Positions 17,697-27,428 are shown, counted from the first letter of the stretch. The stretch is 64,000 nucleotides of DNA from JAYEIA01 sp964472505 (GCA_964472505.1 CAYYQW010000010.1:1-64000); one strand, 5' to 3'. Program-made: numbers and translations. Notes: generated from the sequence alone by a model not told the origin.

Positions 17697-19808
17697 TTAT
17701 TCTATTTCTTGTCCTGTTTGTTCTTTTATAATTTTCTTAGCCAAGTTATCCGGCACAATATCGTAGTGAGAAAACTCCATGGTTGACACTGCTCGCCCGT
17801 GTGAAATGGTTCTTAAGGCGGTTACATAGCCAAACATTTCTCCCAAAGGTACAGTTGCATCAATGATATGCGCACTGTGTTTTTCTTTGGTACCCATAAT
17901 TCTGGCACGTCGGCGGTTAAGGTCTGAAATAATATCGCCTAAGTTTTCTCCCGGAGTCGTTACTTCCAGTTTCATTATTGGTTCGGTAAGCGCAGGATCG
18001 GCTTTTTTGGCTGTTGCTCTAAAAGCGGATTTTGCTGCGAGCTCGAAAGCTACGGCGTCGGAATCTACTTCGTGGTATGAGCCGTCGAAAAGCACTATTT
18101 TCATATCCTGAAGCGCATAACCGGCTAAAGGCCCGTTCTGCATGGCAGTTTTGAAACCTTTTTCTATAGCCGGGAAATATTCTTTGGGAACAACCCCGCC
18201 TTTAATTTCACTTTCGAATTCAAAATTCTCTTCGCTTTCCGGATCTCCCGGCATCATGCGTATGCTTATGTCAGCAAACTTACCTCTACCTCCGGACTGT
18301 TTTTTGAATATCTCTCGGTGCTGTACTTCTTTGCGTAAAGTTTCGCGATATTCAACTTGTGGTTGTCCGACGCTACAGTCAACCAAGAATTCACGCTTTA
18401 AACGATCAATCAGTACTTCCAAGTGAAGTTCACCCATACCGGCAAGTATGGTTTGGCCGGAATATTCATCCGTATTTACCTTGAATGTCGGATCTTCTTC
18501 CGCAAGCTTATGCAGTGCTTCACCAAGTCGATCAAGGTCTTTTTGTGCTTTAGGCTCTATTGCAATTCGAATAACCGGTGCCGGGAAACTGATTGTTTCC
18601 AGATTTACCTGATTATTTTCATCGCAAAGCGTGTCGCCTGTTTGTACTTCTTTAAAACCAACTACCGCACATATATCTCCGGCGCCTATAGCGTCTTTAG
18701 GGATTTGCTTGTTAGCATGCATTTGATATACATGTGCAATTCTAACTTTCTTTTCGGTGCGTGGATTGTAAACATAAGATCCGGCTTGAATTTTTCCGGA
18801 ATATACCCTTACGTAGGCTAATTTTCCGATGAATTTATCGGTTGTAATTTTGAATACCAGTGCAGACAAGGGACCTGAAGCATCAGCTTTTCGCTCTATA
18901 ATTTCCTCAGTATCGGGCTTTTTGCCGGTTACGGGAGGTACATCTAAGGGGCTTGGCAGGTATTCAATGATACCGTCAAGTAGTCGCTGTATGCCTTTGT
19001 TCTTGAAGGCTGACCCGCACATAACGGGTACAATTCTTTGTTCGAGAACGGCAAGTCGGGTAACGGCCATAAATTCATCAACGGAAATAGCATCTCTGTC
19101 ATCAAAGAAGCGCTCCATAAGCTCTTCATCTTGTTCTACAACTTCCTCAATGAGGTGTTCTCTCCATTTCTCGGTTTCTTCTTTGTAATCTTCCGGAATA
19201 TCTTCCATGGTATAGTTTACACCGAGTTTATCATCCTGATGCCAAATAACGGCTTTTCTTTCAATCAGATCAATTACACCTATAAAATCATCTTCCGACC
19301 CGATGGGGATTTGGATGGGTACTGCATTGGCACCGAGTACATCTTTGATTTGTTCAACAACTCCGAAAAAATCGGCACCTACTCTGTCCATTTTATTGAC
19401 AAATGCAATACGCGGGACATTATATTTGTCGGCTTGTCGCCAAACCGTTTCAGATTGAGGCTCTACTCCGCCAACAGCGCAAAACACTGCGATAGCCCCG
19501 TCCAAAACTCTCAATGAGCGTTCTACTTCGACTGTAAAATCGACGTGCCCTGGTGTATCAATGATATTAATTTTATACTTATCATCTCTGAAATCCCAAA
19601 AAGTAGTGGTTGCCGCTGATTGAATGGTAATGCCTCTTTCTTGTTCTTGCTCCATCCAATCCATGGTAGCATCGCCGTCGTGAACCTCACCGAGTTTATA
19701 ATTCACACCGGTATAATACAGGATACGTTCTGTAGCTGTAGTTTTTCCGGCATCGATGTGAGCCATGATACCAATATTACGCGTATGTTTGAGATTTAAA
19801 TCTTTCAT
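17697..19808 (-). CDS. fusA: Elongation factor G
   Basis: 703 residues, the full five-domain translational GTPase. G1 is AHIDAGKTT (about 17-25), switch II is DTPGHVDF, G4 is NKMD; domain IV has GGRGKFADISI and the domain V end contains PLGEMFGYVTALRTISHGRAVSTMEFSHY. It drives translocation of tRNA and mRNA. One copy is seen here, in the str cluster; tuf is not next to it. Confidence 0.99.
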   Translation of the reverse strand: MKDLNLKHTRNIGIMAHIDAGKTTATERILYYTGVNYKLGEVHDGDATMDWMEQEQERGITIQSAATTTFWDFRDDKYKINIIDTPGHVDFTVEVERSLRVLDGAIAVFCAVGGVEPQSETVWRQADKYNVPRIAFVNKMDRVGADFFGVVEQIKDVLGANAVPIQIPIGSEDDFIGVIDLIERKAVIWHQDDKLGVNYTMEDIPEDYKEETEKWREHLIEEVVEQDEELMERFFDDRDAISVDEFMAVTRLAVLEQRIVPVMCGSAFKNKGIQRLLDGIIEYLPSPLDVPPVTGKKPDTEEIIERKADASGPLSALVFKITTDKFIGKLAYVRVYSGKIQAGSYVYNPRTEKKVRIAHVYQMHANKQIPKDAIGAGDICAVVGFKEVQTGDTLCDENNQVNLETISFPAPVIRIAIEPKAQKDLDRLGEALHKLAEEDPTFKVNTDEYSGQTILAGMGELHLEVLIDRLKREFLVDCSVGQPQVEYRETLRKEVQHREIFKKQSGGRGKFADISIRMMPGDPESEENFEFESEIKGGVVPKEYFPAIEKGFKTAMQNGPLAGYALQDMKIVLFDGSYHEVDSDAVAFELAAKSAFRATAKKADPALTEPIMKLEVTTPGENLGDIISDLNRRRARIMGTKEKHSAHIIDATVPLGEMFGYVTALRTISHGRAVSTMEFSHYDIVPDNLAKKIIKEQTGQEIE

Positions 19809-19816
19809 TATAATAA

Positions 19817-20293
19817 TTATACTCTAAAATGTGCAAATGCTTTGTTGGCGTCAGCCATACGATGTGTTTCTTCTTTTCTTCTGAAAGCTCCGCCTTCTTC
19901 TTTATAAGCATCTAATATTTCGGATGCCAGTTTTTCGGCCATGGATTTTCCTCTTCGTTTGCGAGCAAAAAAGATTAAGTTTTTCATACTTATTACTTTC
20001 TTTCTCTCGGGGCTAATTTCTCTTGGAACTTGAAAAGTGGCTCCTCCAATTCTTCGGCTTTTAACCTCTACTTGGGGGGTTACATTCTCCAAAGCTTTTT
20101 TCCAAATATCCAAAGCCGGCTCTTCGATATCTTTTGAGCGTTGCTCTACAAGATCCAAAGCGTCATAGAATATTTTATAAGTTGTATTTTTTTTGCCGTG
20201 AAGCATCATGTTATTTACAAACTGAGCTACGAGTCTGTCACCGTGCTTTGGGTCAGGAGTAAGTAACTTCTTTTTAATTTTTTCTTTTCTCAT
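19817..20293 (-). CDS. rpsG: 30S ribosomal protein S7
   Basis: 158 residues. KKKLLTPDPKHGDRLVAQFVNNMMLHGKK, VEVKSRRIGGATFQVPREI, KKGRGKSMAEKLASEI-like segment and HRMADANKAFAHFRV are S7 features. It nucleates the 30S head and touches the E-site tRNA. Eight bases upstream of fusA. Confidence 0.98.
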   Translation of the reverse strand: MRKEKIKKKLLTPDPKHGDRLVAQFVNNMMLHGKKNTTYKIFYDALDLVEQRSKDIEEPALDIWKKALENVTPQVEVKSRRIGGATFQVPREISPERKKVISMKNLIFFARKRRGKSMAEKLASEILDAYKEEGGAFRRKEETHRMADANKAFAHFRV

Positions 20294-20311
20294 AATCTAT
20301 GAAATCGTCTG

Positions 20312-20686
20312 TTATTTTTTGGGTTTTTTCGTACCGTATTTCGATCGACGTTGTGTACGTCCGTCAACGCCCTGTGTATCAAGGCGTCCTCGAATGATAT
20401 GATAGCGAACACCGGGTAAATCTTTTACTTTTCCGCCGCGAATAAGAACAATGGAGTGTTCCTGAAGGTTATGCCCTTCTCCGGGGATATAAGCATTAAC
20501 TTCTTTACCGTTGGTCAAACGAACTCTTGCAACTTTTCTCATTGCAGAGTTTGGCTTCTTCGGAGTTGTTGTATATACACGAACACAAACTCCTCGTCGT
20601 TGGGGGCATGATTCCAAAGCGGGTGATTTGCTTTTACCCTTTACTCTCGTACGTCCTTTACGTATTAACTGTTGAATTGTAGGCAT
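20312..20686 (-). CDS. rpsL: 30S ribosomal protein S12
   Basis: 124 residues, first gene of the operon. MPTIQQLIRKGR, the decoding-centre loops TTTPKKPNSAMRKVARVRLTNG and VKDLPGVRYHIIRG are intact; both lysines at which streptomycin-resistance changes arise (PKKPNS and GKVKDLPG) are wild type. The expected methylthiolated aspartate (KDLPG) is there. In many relatives rpoBC stand just upstream; here a promoter and 860 bases without genes do. Confidence 0.98.
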   Translation of the reverse strand: MPTIQQLIRKGRTRVKGKSKSPALESCPQRRGVCVRVYTTTPKKPNSAMRKVARVRLTNGKEVNAYIPGEGHNLQEHSIVLIRGGKVKDLPGVRYHIIRGRLDTQGVDGRTQRRSKYGTKKPKK

Positions 20687-20725
20687 ATAACCACTAAATT
20701 ATAACTGTTTATTAATTTCGGGTTG

Positions 20726-20755
20726 CAAAGGTAGAATTATTTTTATTTAAAACAA
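20726..20755 (-). promoter_or_regulatory. rpsL: Promoter of the ribosomal operon
   Basis: Minus strand: a TTG -33 element (20753-20755), 19 bases, and the -7 box TACCTTTG (20726-20733), a perfect fit to the bacteroidete sigma-ABfr consensus TTTG-N19-TAnnTTTG. The expected start of transcription is near 20719, giving a leader of about 33 bases before rpsL. Confidence 0.75.
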
Positions 20756-21547
20756 CAGTTTTTATAAAATTATTAACAATAAACTGTTTTTTAAAAATAC
20801 CTTCTGTTTGCTAATCCCGTCTTAAAAATATCTTTGTTTTTACACCTTATATATATTATTAAAGTGTAAATATTTTATACGAAGCGGCAAAAATACAACA
20901 TTATCTTTAAGTAACAAATTCAATCATTCTTTTTAGCTCTTTTTCTGAAAAAAAATAACCGTGCTGTCAGAGCGTAGTGCAAAAAATTAGCTGCGCCTCG
21001 ATGAGCGCAGCTGCATTGTACTATTATAATAATTAGTCAGATATAAGATGTAAGTATTAAGATGTAAGACAATTTTGCAATCGGGCAGCATGATAGAGGA
21101 GTTTGCAGCTTTTTAAAGTTCGTCGGGAAATATTCATAGGCGGCAGCGTGTTATTCAGATATGTTTTTTTCTTTTCTCATTGCTTGTCCTTTTAGGAGTC
21201 AAAAATAATTTATATATTTATGAGTAGAAACATAAGAGCGGGTGTTTTTTTTTACCCGCTTATCAATGTAACCGATAAAAGTTGATTTTTCTATGTTTCC
21301 GTTAATTCAACCGCTCGAAAGGTTTACAACCGTTTCGAGGGTTTTTCTTTCGCTAAACCCTTGAAGCGATTACTGAATATATTTGAAATATCTCCAAATT
21401 TCCGACAATGTATATTACGAAAGATCAGAAGCTCTGAAGTTCGAGACTTTTCGATTTTGAAAACGATCGCTTACATTAATAAACTCCTGTTTTTTAAAAT
21501 CAATATAAGGATGAAATTGGGCATTATAAAGAAACTCTGATTAAACT
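20734..21547. other. Gene-free region with hairpins and a possible small RNA
   Basis: No protein-coding gene is visible. Seen: a plus-strand promoter match (TTTG 20807-20810, 18 bases, TATCTTTG 20829-20836) pointing away from the ribosomal operon into sequence with no ORF; a TTTACAC/GTGTAAA hairpin (20839-20870); the strong hairpin at 20989-21012; an AGCGGGT/ACCCGCT hairpin with a poly-T loop (21237-21260); and a CTCGAAA/TTTCGAG hairpin (21314-21338) followed by GGGTTTTTC. This layout would fit a rightward non-coding RNA of up to about 500 nt, but it matches no RNA family that I know. Confidence 0.4.
20982..21012 (-). terminator. Intrinsic terminator, leftward
   Basis: AGCTGCGC (20989-20996) pairs with GCGCAGCT (21005-21012) around an 8-base loop. 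On the minus strand the stem is followed by AATTTTTT. It is 535 bases downstream of fabD and would keep fabD readthrough out of the rpsL promoter. Confidence 0.6.
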
Positions 21548-22426
21548 TTAGGGTAAGTTTATAACCTTTACTTTTCGATCCACTTTTTTTATTAATCCTT
21601 TAAGAACGGCGCCGGGCCCTATCTCGGTAATTTCTTCGGCTCCGTCTTTGAGCATGTTCTGAACCGTTTCGGTCCAACGAACGGGTGAGGTAAGCTGTGC
21701 TGCCAAGTTTTCTTTTATCTCATCGGCCTCGCTCACGGGTTGTGCATTAACGTTTTGATAAACGGCACATACGGGCGCGTAGAATTTTGTTTGACTGATA
21801 GCTGCTTTGAGTTCCTGCTCGGCAGGTTTCATTATAGGTGAGTGAAAAGCGCCGCCCACTTTGAGTTTCAAAACACGTTTGGCTCCGGCTTCTTTAAGTT
21901 TTTCCATCGCCTGATCAATGCCTTTTTCAGATCCGGATATAACAACTTGCCCCGGGCTGTTGTAATTGGCGGGAACAACCACTTCATCAATGCTGTTGCA
22001 AATATCTTCAATGGCTTTGTCTTCCATTCCGATTACGGCTGCCATTGTAGAGGGCTCAAGTTCACAGGCCTTTTGCATGGCTTGTGCACGCATGGAAACC
22101 AATCGCAGCCCGTCTTCAAATGACAAGCTTTTGTTTATTGTTAAAGCAGAAAATTCTCCAAGCGAATGCCCGGCAACCATTTGCGGGTTTACTTCCTCAA
22201 GCAGACATTGTGCGGCTATAACCGAATGCAAGAAAATAGCCGGCTGAGTTACTTTTGTTTGTTTCAGGTCATCTTCGGTACCTTCAAACATAATATCGGT
22301 AATTCTGAATCCCAGAATATCATTAGCTTTTTCAAAAAGTTCTTTAGCTAAAGGATATTTCTCATATAAGTCTTTTCCCATTCCTGAGAACTGTGCTCCC
22401 TGGCCGGGAAATACGTATGCTTTCAT
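21548..22426 (-). CDS. fabD: Malonyl-CoA:ACP transacylase
   Basis: 292 residues from ATG at 22426 (MKAYVFPGQGAQFSGMGKDL); an upstream in-frame ATG at 22516 would add a non-conserved hydrophobic leader and would place the promoter inside the gene, so I reject it. The catalytic serine is in VAGHSLGEFSAL (about 90-95), the substrate arginine in MRAQAMQKA, and the second catalytic residue in GGAFHSPIM. It loads malonate on acyl carrier protein for fatty acid synthesis in the cytoplasm. Monocistronic, with its own promoter. Confidence 0.97.
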   Translation of the reverse strand: MKAYVFPGQGAQFSGMGKDLYEKYPLAKELFEKANDILGFRITDIMFEGTEDDLKQTKVTQPAIFLHSVIAAQCLLEEVNPQMVAGHSLGEFSALTINKSLSFEDGLRLVSMRAQAMQKACELEPSTMAAVIGMEDKAIEDICNSIDEVVVPANYNSPGQVVISGSEKGIDQAMEKLKEAGAKRVLKLKVGGAFHSPIMKPAEQELKAAISQTKFYAPVCAVYQNVNAQPVSEADEIKENLAAQLTSPVRWTETVQNMLKDGAEEITEIGPGAVLKGLIKKVDRKVKVINLP

Positions 22427-22452
22427 AAACAATAGTTTAAAAATTTTAAAGG

Positions 22453-22483
22453 CAAAAGTAATACAGTAGTTTAAAAATACAAA
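22453..22483 (-). promoter_or_regulatory. fabD: Promoter of fabD
   Basis: Minus strand: TTTG (22480-22483), 19 bases, TACTTTTG (22453-22460). Good match to the bacteroidete consensus; the leader would be about 20 bases. Confidence 0.65.
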
Positions 22484-22607
22484 ATGTTGTTTTTTTGAAA
22501 AAAACAGCATATACATTTATGTCTGCATAACAAATGACAAACAAGATTTTCATTTTTCAAAAAATAATGTAACTTGCAATATTTATAATTCAACAAACTA
22601 AGCTTTT

Positions 22608-23264
22608 ATGAATGAAGTACCGCAAATAGTGCTTTGGGGAATAACATTTACCGAGCCGACAACTTTTATTACCGATATGCTGATTGTTGCAGTATGTGCG
22701 GTAAGTTCTGTTAAATTATATCGGAACGCCATTCCGTCGTCGAGACAGAATTTCCGCTTACTTTTTTTAATTCTGATTGGAATATCTGCTCTTACCGGCG
22801 GCATATATCATTTGCTTACTTTATATGTAAGTAAAAACATGGCTTATGCTTCATGGATTGTGTCCGGTCTGGGGATTTTTATGCTTGAAATGTGGACCTT
22901 AAGTTTTCTGCAAGATAAAAGGCGACTGATTTTTTTATCCGTTGCAGCATCGGTACTATTTATAGCCTCTTTTGTAGGTGTATTGATTATGAAAACATTT
23001 TTTCCGATAATTCTGCGTTCAATTATCGGAGTATTTGCCATTGTTATACCTGCCGGATTACAAACGAAAAATGACCTGCCAAAGCAGATTTTCAAATACT
23101 TCACATACGGAGTTGCATTCAGTATTTTGTCGGGTATTGCTTATATACCGGCATTGAGTATTCACAAATGGTTCAACAATGCTGATATGGGCCATGTATT
23201 ATTGGCAATTTCAATGTATTACTTTTATCGTAAGGCAGCAGCAGAAAAAAAGACCGGTTATTAA
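22608..23264 (+). CDS. Predicted seven-helix membrane protein (DUF6962-like)
   Basis: 218 residues, with about seven hydrophobic helices covering nearly the whole length. Conserved-looking polar positions are EPTTFITD near the N-terminus, GGIYHLL (about 65-71), and H-x-W-FNNADMGHVLLA near the C-terminus. The arrangement of an Asp and several His in a seven-helix protein resembles the CREST superfamily (alkaline ceramidase, PAQR, Per1), and the protein looks like a small bacteroidete family annotated DUF6962; both are tentative. Stands alone on the plus strand between divergent fabD and a convergent M23 peptidase. Confidence 0.65.
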   Translation: MNEVPQIVLWGITFTEPTTFITDMLIVAVCAVSSVKLYRNAIPSSRQNFRLLFLILIGISALTGGIYHLLTLYVSKNMAYASWIVSGLGIFMLEMWTLSFLQDKRRLIFLSVAASVLFIASFVGVLIMKTFFPIILRSIIGVFAIVIPAGLQTKNDLPKQIFKYFTYGVAFSILSGIAYIPALSIHKWFNNADMGHVLLAISMYYFYRKAAAEKKTGY

Positions 23265-23307
23265 CACATTATATATAAGGTGTAGTGGCCATATTTATAA
23301 AAAAAAT

Positions 23308-24264
23308 CTAATCAAGGCTAATACCTGCTTTCATAACTTCTTCCAGCATTTGAGAGTATTGTTCAATGGAAAGGTCAAGGAAAAAATAATTCACGGGGTT
23401 AATGGCTGTTCCTTCAAACTGAATTTCATAATGCAGATGCTCAATAAATGATTTTCCGGTATTGCCAACGTAACCAATTAAGTCCCCGCGCTTTACAGTC
23501 GTGTAAGCTCTAACTTTTGTTCTACTCATGTGCGCATATTGGGTAACATAACCGTTTCCGTGGTTGATTTCAACCATTAATCCTTTTGCGCGTTTTTGTC
23601 CGGAAAAGCTTACACGCCCGTCTGCAGTTGCAAAAATGGGTGTGCCCTGCGGTGCAGCAAAGTCTATACCTCTATGAAAAGCCGGTGTTTTATAAATCGG
23701 GTCTATTAATCTGCCAAAACCATAAACCGGAATATTTATATTCGGATTATACAAGGGCTGAATTGCCGGAATAAAATCCAATGTATTTTTTTGTGACTCA
23801 ATAACCTGTTTCAAAAAACCGCTTTCTTTCTCTAACTCACCGGCTACAAGGCTTAAACTATCAAGTATCTTTGCATTATTTCGAGTGTATTTTGCCGGCT
23901 TCATTTCTTTCATTTGCATATAGATATCCGACTTTTTACTTATCTGATCATGTAGCTCTGCCTCAAAGACCTGTTTATAAATACTGCGATCTTTCTCCCG
24001 AATTTCATGCATGTATTGTTCAGAAATTTGTTTCTGCTCCAACAGTTTTTTGTAATTTTCTTTTAACACGCGTTCTTCCTGCATCATAGCCTTCTGTTTA
24101 GGCGTTTGGGCAAAATACGGCAACAAAACAATTAGTCCGCCGGCTATAATAAGCGCAGGCAGGCTTATGGATAAAAATATTCTTAAAAACTTTTGCCACT
24201 TGGTTTCCTCATCATGCTCATAACTGAGCTTATCCGGATCAAAATTATAGGTATTTTCAGACAT
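23308..24264 (-). CDS. M23 family peptidoglycan endopeptidase
   Basis: 318 residues from ATG at 24264 (MSENTYNFDPDKL). One membrane helix (about 33-55) is followed by a coiled-coil region of about 100 residues and a LytM domain: HRGIDFAAPQGTPI holds the first zinc His and Asp, YAHMS and HLHYEIQF the remaining histidines. All zinc ligands are present, so it should be an active metallo-endopeptidase acting on peptide cross-bridges in the periplasm, in the style of bacteroidete cell-shape or division hydrolases. It has its own promoter at 24280-24311. Confidence 0.9.
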   Translation of the reverse strand: MSENTYNFDPDKLSYEHDEETKWQKFLRIFLSISLPALIIAGGLIVLLPYFAQTPKQKAMMQEERVLKENYKKLLEQKQISEQYMHEIREKDRSIYKQVFEAELHDQISKKSDIYMQMKEMKPAKYTRNNAKILDSLSLVAGELEKESGFLKQVIESQKNTLDFIPAIQPLYNPNINIPVYGFGRLIDPIYKTPAFHRGIDFAAPQGTPIFATADGRVSFSGQKRAKGLMVEINHGNGYVTQYAHMSRTKVRAYTTVKRGDLIGYVGNTGKSFIEHLHYEIQFEGTAINPVNYFFLDLSIEQYSQMLEEVMKAGISLD

Positions 24265-24279
24265 GGTATGCAATTTTTG

Positions 24280-24311
24280 CAAAGATATACTTTTTAGAAG
24301 TCTGCTTCAAA
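24280..24311 (-). promoter_or_regulatory. Promoter of the M23 peptidase gene
   Basis: Minus strand: TTTG (24308-24311), 20 bases, TATCTTTG (24280-24287). The -7 box lies 16 bases before the ATG, so the leader is very short. Confidence 0.6.
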
Positions 24312-24448
24312 ATTTTAACGCTCCTTAAGTTTAAATCGCCGGTAAAGCAAATTATGCCGGCAAAGCTTCAGTAATATATTTCCGTATTATGGCCGTATTA
24401 CTAAGGCATGCCTGCATCAGCAAGACGAATAAAATACCGCGGCTTTTT

Positions 24449-24478
24449 TTTGCCAATAAAAGATATTAGATACCTTTG
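24449..24478 (+). promoter_or_regulatory. Promoter of the MBL-recG operon
   Basis: TTTG (24449-24452), 18 bases, TACCTTTG (24471-24478). The start codon of the metallo-hydrolase is 50 bases on. Confidence 0.65.
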
Positions 24479-24528
24479 TGTTAAATGCCGTTTTTGGCTT
24501 AGTTGTAAGCTTAGAATTTATATAATAT

Positions 24529-25293
24529 ATGAAAATTCAATTTTTAGGTACCGGGACATCACAAGGCGTTCCCGTAATAACATGTGATTGTGAAGTATGC
24601 ACATCCATTGATCCGCGAGATGAAAGGTTGCGCAGCTCATTACTTATAAGCGAAAACGGGAAGAATATGGTGATAGATGCCGGGCCGGATTTCAGACAAC
24701 AAATGCTTGTTTCCAAAGTAAAAAAACTGGATGCCGTACTTCTTACGCATGAGCACAAAGACCATATAGGAGGTTTAGACGATGTACGGGCATTTAATTT
24801 TGCACAGAAAAGACCCATGGATGTTTATGCGGAAGAGCGAGTTTTAGAAGCTATTAAAACGAAAGAATTCTCCTACGCTTTTGCTGAAAAAAAATATCCG
24901 GGAGTTCCAAGGTTTGAGCTGCATGCTATTGAAAATGAAAAATTCACTGTCGCAGGCTTCGAAGTACTTCCGATCAGAGGTATTCACATGCATTTGCCGG
25001 TGTTTGGTTTTCGCATAAAAAACATGGCATACATAACTGACATGAATAAGATTTCCGAAAAGGAAAAAGAAAAATTACAAAATCTTGATGTACTAATCAT
25101 AAACGCATTACGAAGGAAAAAACATCTTTCGCACTTTAATTTGGAAGAAGCTTTGGATATGATAAATGAACTAAACCCCCAAGCTGCTTACCTTACACAC
25201 ATGAGCCATTACATCGGAAGCTACCGAAACTTGTTAAAAGAACTGCCGGAGCATATTATGCCGGCTTATGACAGACTCAGTTTCGAACTATAA
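24529..25293 (+). CDS. Metallo-beta-lactamase fold hydrolase, PhnP-like
   Basis: 254 residues. GTGTSQGVPVITCDCEVC near the N-terminus is the PhnP-type cysteine cluster that binds a structural zinc, and LTHEHKDHIGGLDD (about 74-87) is the HxHxDH active-site motif; later His/Asp ligands are in IHMHLPVFGF, ITDMN and LTHMSHYIG. Relatives cleave cyclic phosphodiesters or nucleotides; some bacteroidete members are found near lipoate enzymes. The substrate here is not known. It overlaps or abuts recG and is the first gene of a four-gene operon. Confidence 0.88.
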   Translation: MKIQFLGTGTSQGVPVITCDCEVCTSIDPRDERLRSSLLISENGKNMVIDAGPDFRQQMLVSKVKKLDAVLLTHEHKDHIGGLDDVRAFNFAQKRPMDVYAEERVLEAIKTKEFSYAFAEKKYPGVPRFELHAIENEKFTVAGFEVLPIRGIHMHLPVFGFRIKNMAYITDMNKISEKEKEKLQNLDVLIINALRRKKHLSHFNLEEALDMINELNPQAAYLTHMSHYIGSYRNLLKELPEHIMPAYDRLSFEL

Positions 25294-25303
25294 GTCATAT
25301 AAT

Positions 25304-27406
25304 ATGTGCCGCAGCGAACAGGACATAAAATACTTAAAAGGTGTGGGCCCTAAGCGCGCCGAAATGCTCAATAATGATTTAAACATTTTTTGTTTGGAAG
25401 ATTTATTGAACCATTACCCCTATCGCTATGTAGATAAAACGAAATTGTATAAAGTTTCGGAAGTACAAAACACAAGCGCCGCGGTTAAGCTATACGGCAA
25501 AATTTCGAATCCGGAAGTCAGCGGGGCCGGTCAAAAAAGGCGACTCACTGCTACTTTTGACGACAAGAGCGGTTCCATAAAATTGGTTTGGTTTGCGGGA
25601 ATCGACGGCATAAAACGGCTGATTCAATTTGGAAACAATTACTACATATTCGGCCAACTAAGCCGATACGCAGGAAAACTCAACATGGTTCATCCCGAGC
25701 TGATTAAGCCGGAAAAAGATAAAGACAGTTTTTCATCGGAAATAGAAGGCATATACTCAGTGAGCGAGCGTATGAAAAAGAACTTCATGAGCTCCAAAAC
25801 CATCCGAAAACTGCAAGGCAATGTACTTCAAATGATTGCTAACGATCTAAAAGAAACACTTCCGCCCTATTTGCGTGAGAAGATGAAACTTCTTAACCGA
25901 AAAGAAGCCTACATAAACATACATTTTCCCGCAGACCATTATTTGCTGAAAAAAGCACGATACCGGTTTATTTTTGAAGAATTATTCTTTTTACAATTAG
26001 ATGTTCTGCGCAAGCGAGAAAACCGCAAAACAAAATTCAAAGGATATAAATTTACTGAAGTCGGTGAACATTTTAATACTTTCTACAAAAAAGCACTGCC
26101 TTTTGAATTGACAGCTGCTCAAAAGCGCGTTATAAAAGAAATACGCCGCGACATGGGCTCGGGTAAGCAAGCCAACCGATTGCTGCAAGGCGATGTAGGC
26201 AGCGGAAAAACGCTGGTGGCTCTTATGTGCGCATTGATTGCCGCCGATAACGGTTTTCAAACAGCTATTATGGCGCCTACCGAAGTACTTGCGGTGCAAC
26301 ACGCTAAAACGATTGAGAATTTCTTAGAGCACAGTTCGCTTAATTTTGCCTTACTTACTGGCTCGACAAAAACCGCCGACAGAAAAAAAATTCACGAGGA
26401 CTTGCAAAACGGGACTATTAATATTTTAACGGGTACTCATGCTCTACTGGAAGACGAAGTGCGCTTTAAAAATTTGGGGCTTGTAATTATTGATGAGCAG
26501 CACCGATTTGGAGTAGCGCAAAGAGCTAAAATGTGGAAAAAAAACAATCATCCTCCGCACAATATAATTATGACCGCAACCCCCATTCCACGCACTTTGG
26601 CCATGACGGTTTACGGTGATTTGGATGTATCGATTATTGATGAGTTGCCGCCCGGAAGAAAACCCGTAAAAACGTTTCATGCCTACGATTCGCAACGATT
26701 GCGTGTTTTCAATTTTTTAAGAAAACAAATTAGCGAAGGGCGCCAAGTGTATATTGTATATCCGCTGATACAAGAATCGGAAAAATGGGATTACAAAGAT
26801 TTGGAAGACGGTTTGGAGAGTATTTCACGTGCTTTTCCGCCGCCAAAATATGCCCTGAGCGTGGTGCACGGGAAAATGACGGCCGAAGAAAAGAATAAAT
26901 CCATGAGTTTTTTCAAACGCGGCCAAACCCAAATAATGATTGCCACAACCGTAATTGAAGTTGGCGTGGATGTGCCCAACGCATCGGTTATGCTAATAGA
27001 AAGCGCCGAACGTTTTGGACTTTCACAACTACACCAGTTGCGCGGCCGCGTAGGACGAGGTGCTGACCAGTCATACTGCATACTTATGAGCTCTTATAAA
27101 CTCTCCCAAACGGCAAGAACACGCATAGAAGTTATGTGCGAAACCAACAACGGTTTTAAAATTGCCGAAGAAGATCTCAAACTTCGCGGTCAAGGTGATT
27201 TGGAGGGAACTCAACAAAGCGGCATCCCCTTAAATTTAAAAATTTCGGATTTACAAAAAGATGCGGACACCCTCATGCTTACTCGGAAAACAGCTTCTGA
27301 CATTTTAGAGGAAGATCCGACTTTGGATTTAGAAAAAAACAGTGTCTTAAAAACGCGTCTCAAACAATTAAACCTCTCGAAACATTCTTGGGGCATCATC
27401 GGATAA
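25304..27406 (+). CDS. recG: ATP-dependent DNA helicase RecG
   Basis: 700 residues from ATG at 25304 (MCRSEQDIKYLKGVGPKRAEML), which matches the family start; an in-frame ATG at 25268 would overlap the preceding gene by 26 bases. The N-terminal wedge/OB domain (about 1-230) binds fork junctions; Walker A is GDVGSGKT (about 293-300), the DEQH box is at about 395, and the helicase C-terminal domain ends with LSQLHQLRGRVGRG and the RecG-specific LRGQGDLEGTQQSG. It remodels stalled replication forks and Holliday junctions. Confidence 0.97.
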   Translation: MCRSEQDIKYLKGVGPKRAEMLNNDLNIFCLEDLLNHYPYRYVDKTKLYKVSEVQNTSAAVKLYGKISNPEVSGAGQKRRLTATFDDKSGSIKLVWFAGIDGIKRLIQFGNNYYIFGQLSRYAGKLNMVHPELIKPEKDKDSFSSEIEGIYSVSERMKKNFMSSKTIRKLQGNVLQMIANDLKETLPPYLREKMKLLNRKEAYINIHFPADHYLLKKARYRFIFEELFFLQLDVLRKRENRKTKFKGYKFTEVGEHFNTFYKKALPFELTAAQKRVIKEIRRDMGSGKQANRLLQGDVGSGKTLVALMCALIAADNGFQTAIMAPTEVLAVQHAKTIENFLEHSSLNFALLTGSTKTADRKKIHEDLQNGTINILTGTHALLEDEVRFKNLGLVIIDEQHRFGVAQRAKMWKKNNHPPHNIIMTATPIPRTLAMTVYGDLDVSIIDELPPGRKPVKTFHAYDSQRLRVFNFLRKQISEGRQVYIVYPLIQESEKWDYKDLEDGLESISRAFPPPKYALSVVHGKMTAEEKNKSMSFFKRGQTQIMIATTVIEVGVDVPNASVMLIESAERFGLSQLHQLRGRVGRGADQSYCILMSSYKLSQTARTRIEVMCETNNGFKIAEEDLKLRGQGDLEGTQQSGIPLNLKISDLQKDADTLMLTRKTASDILEEDPTLDLEKNSVLKTRLKQLNLSKHSWGIIG

Positions 27407-27428
27407 TCACTAAAATTTATAAAGAACT

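Noticed and set aside
21548..22516. Longer fabD with a 30-residue N-terminal extension
   Set aside because: The extension is not conserved, and the promoter -7 box (22453-22460) would lie inside it.
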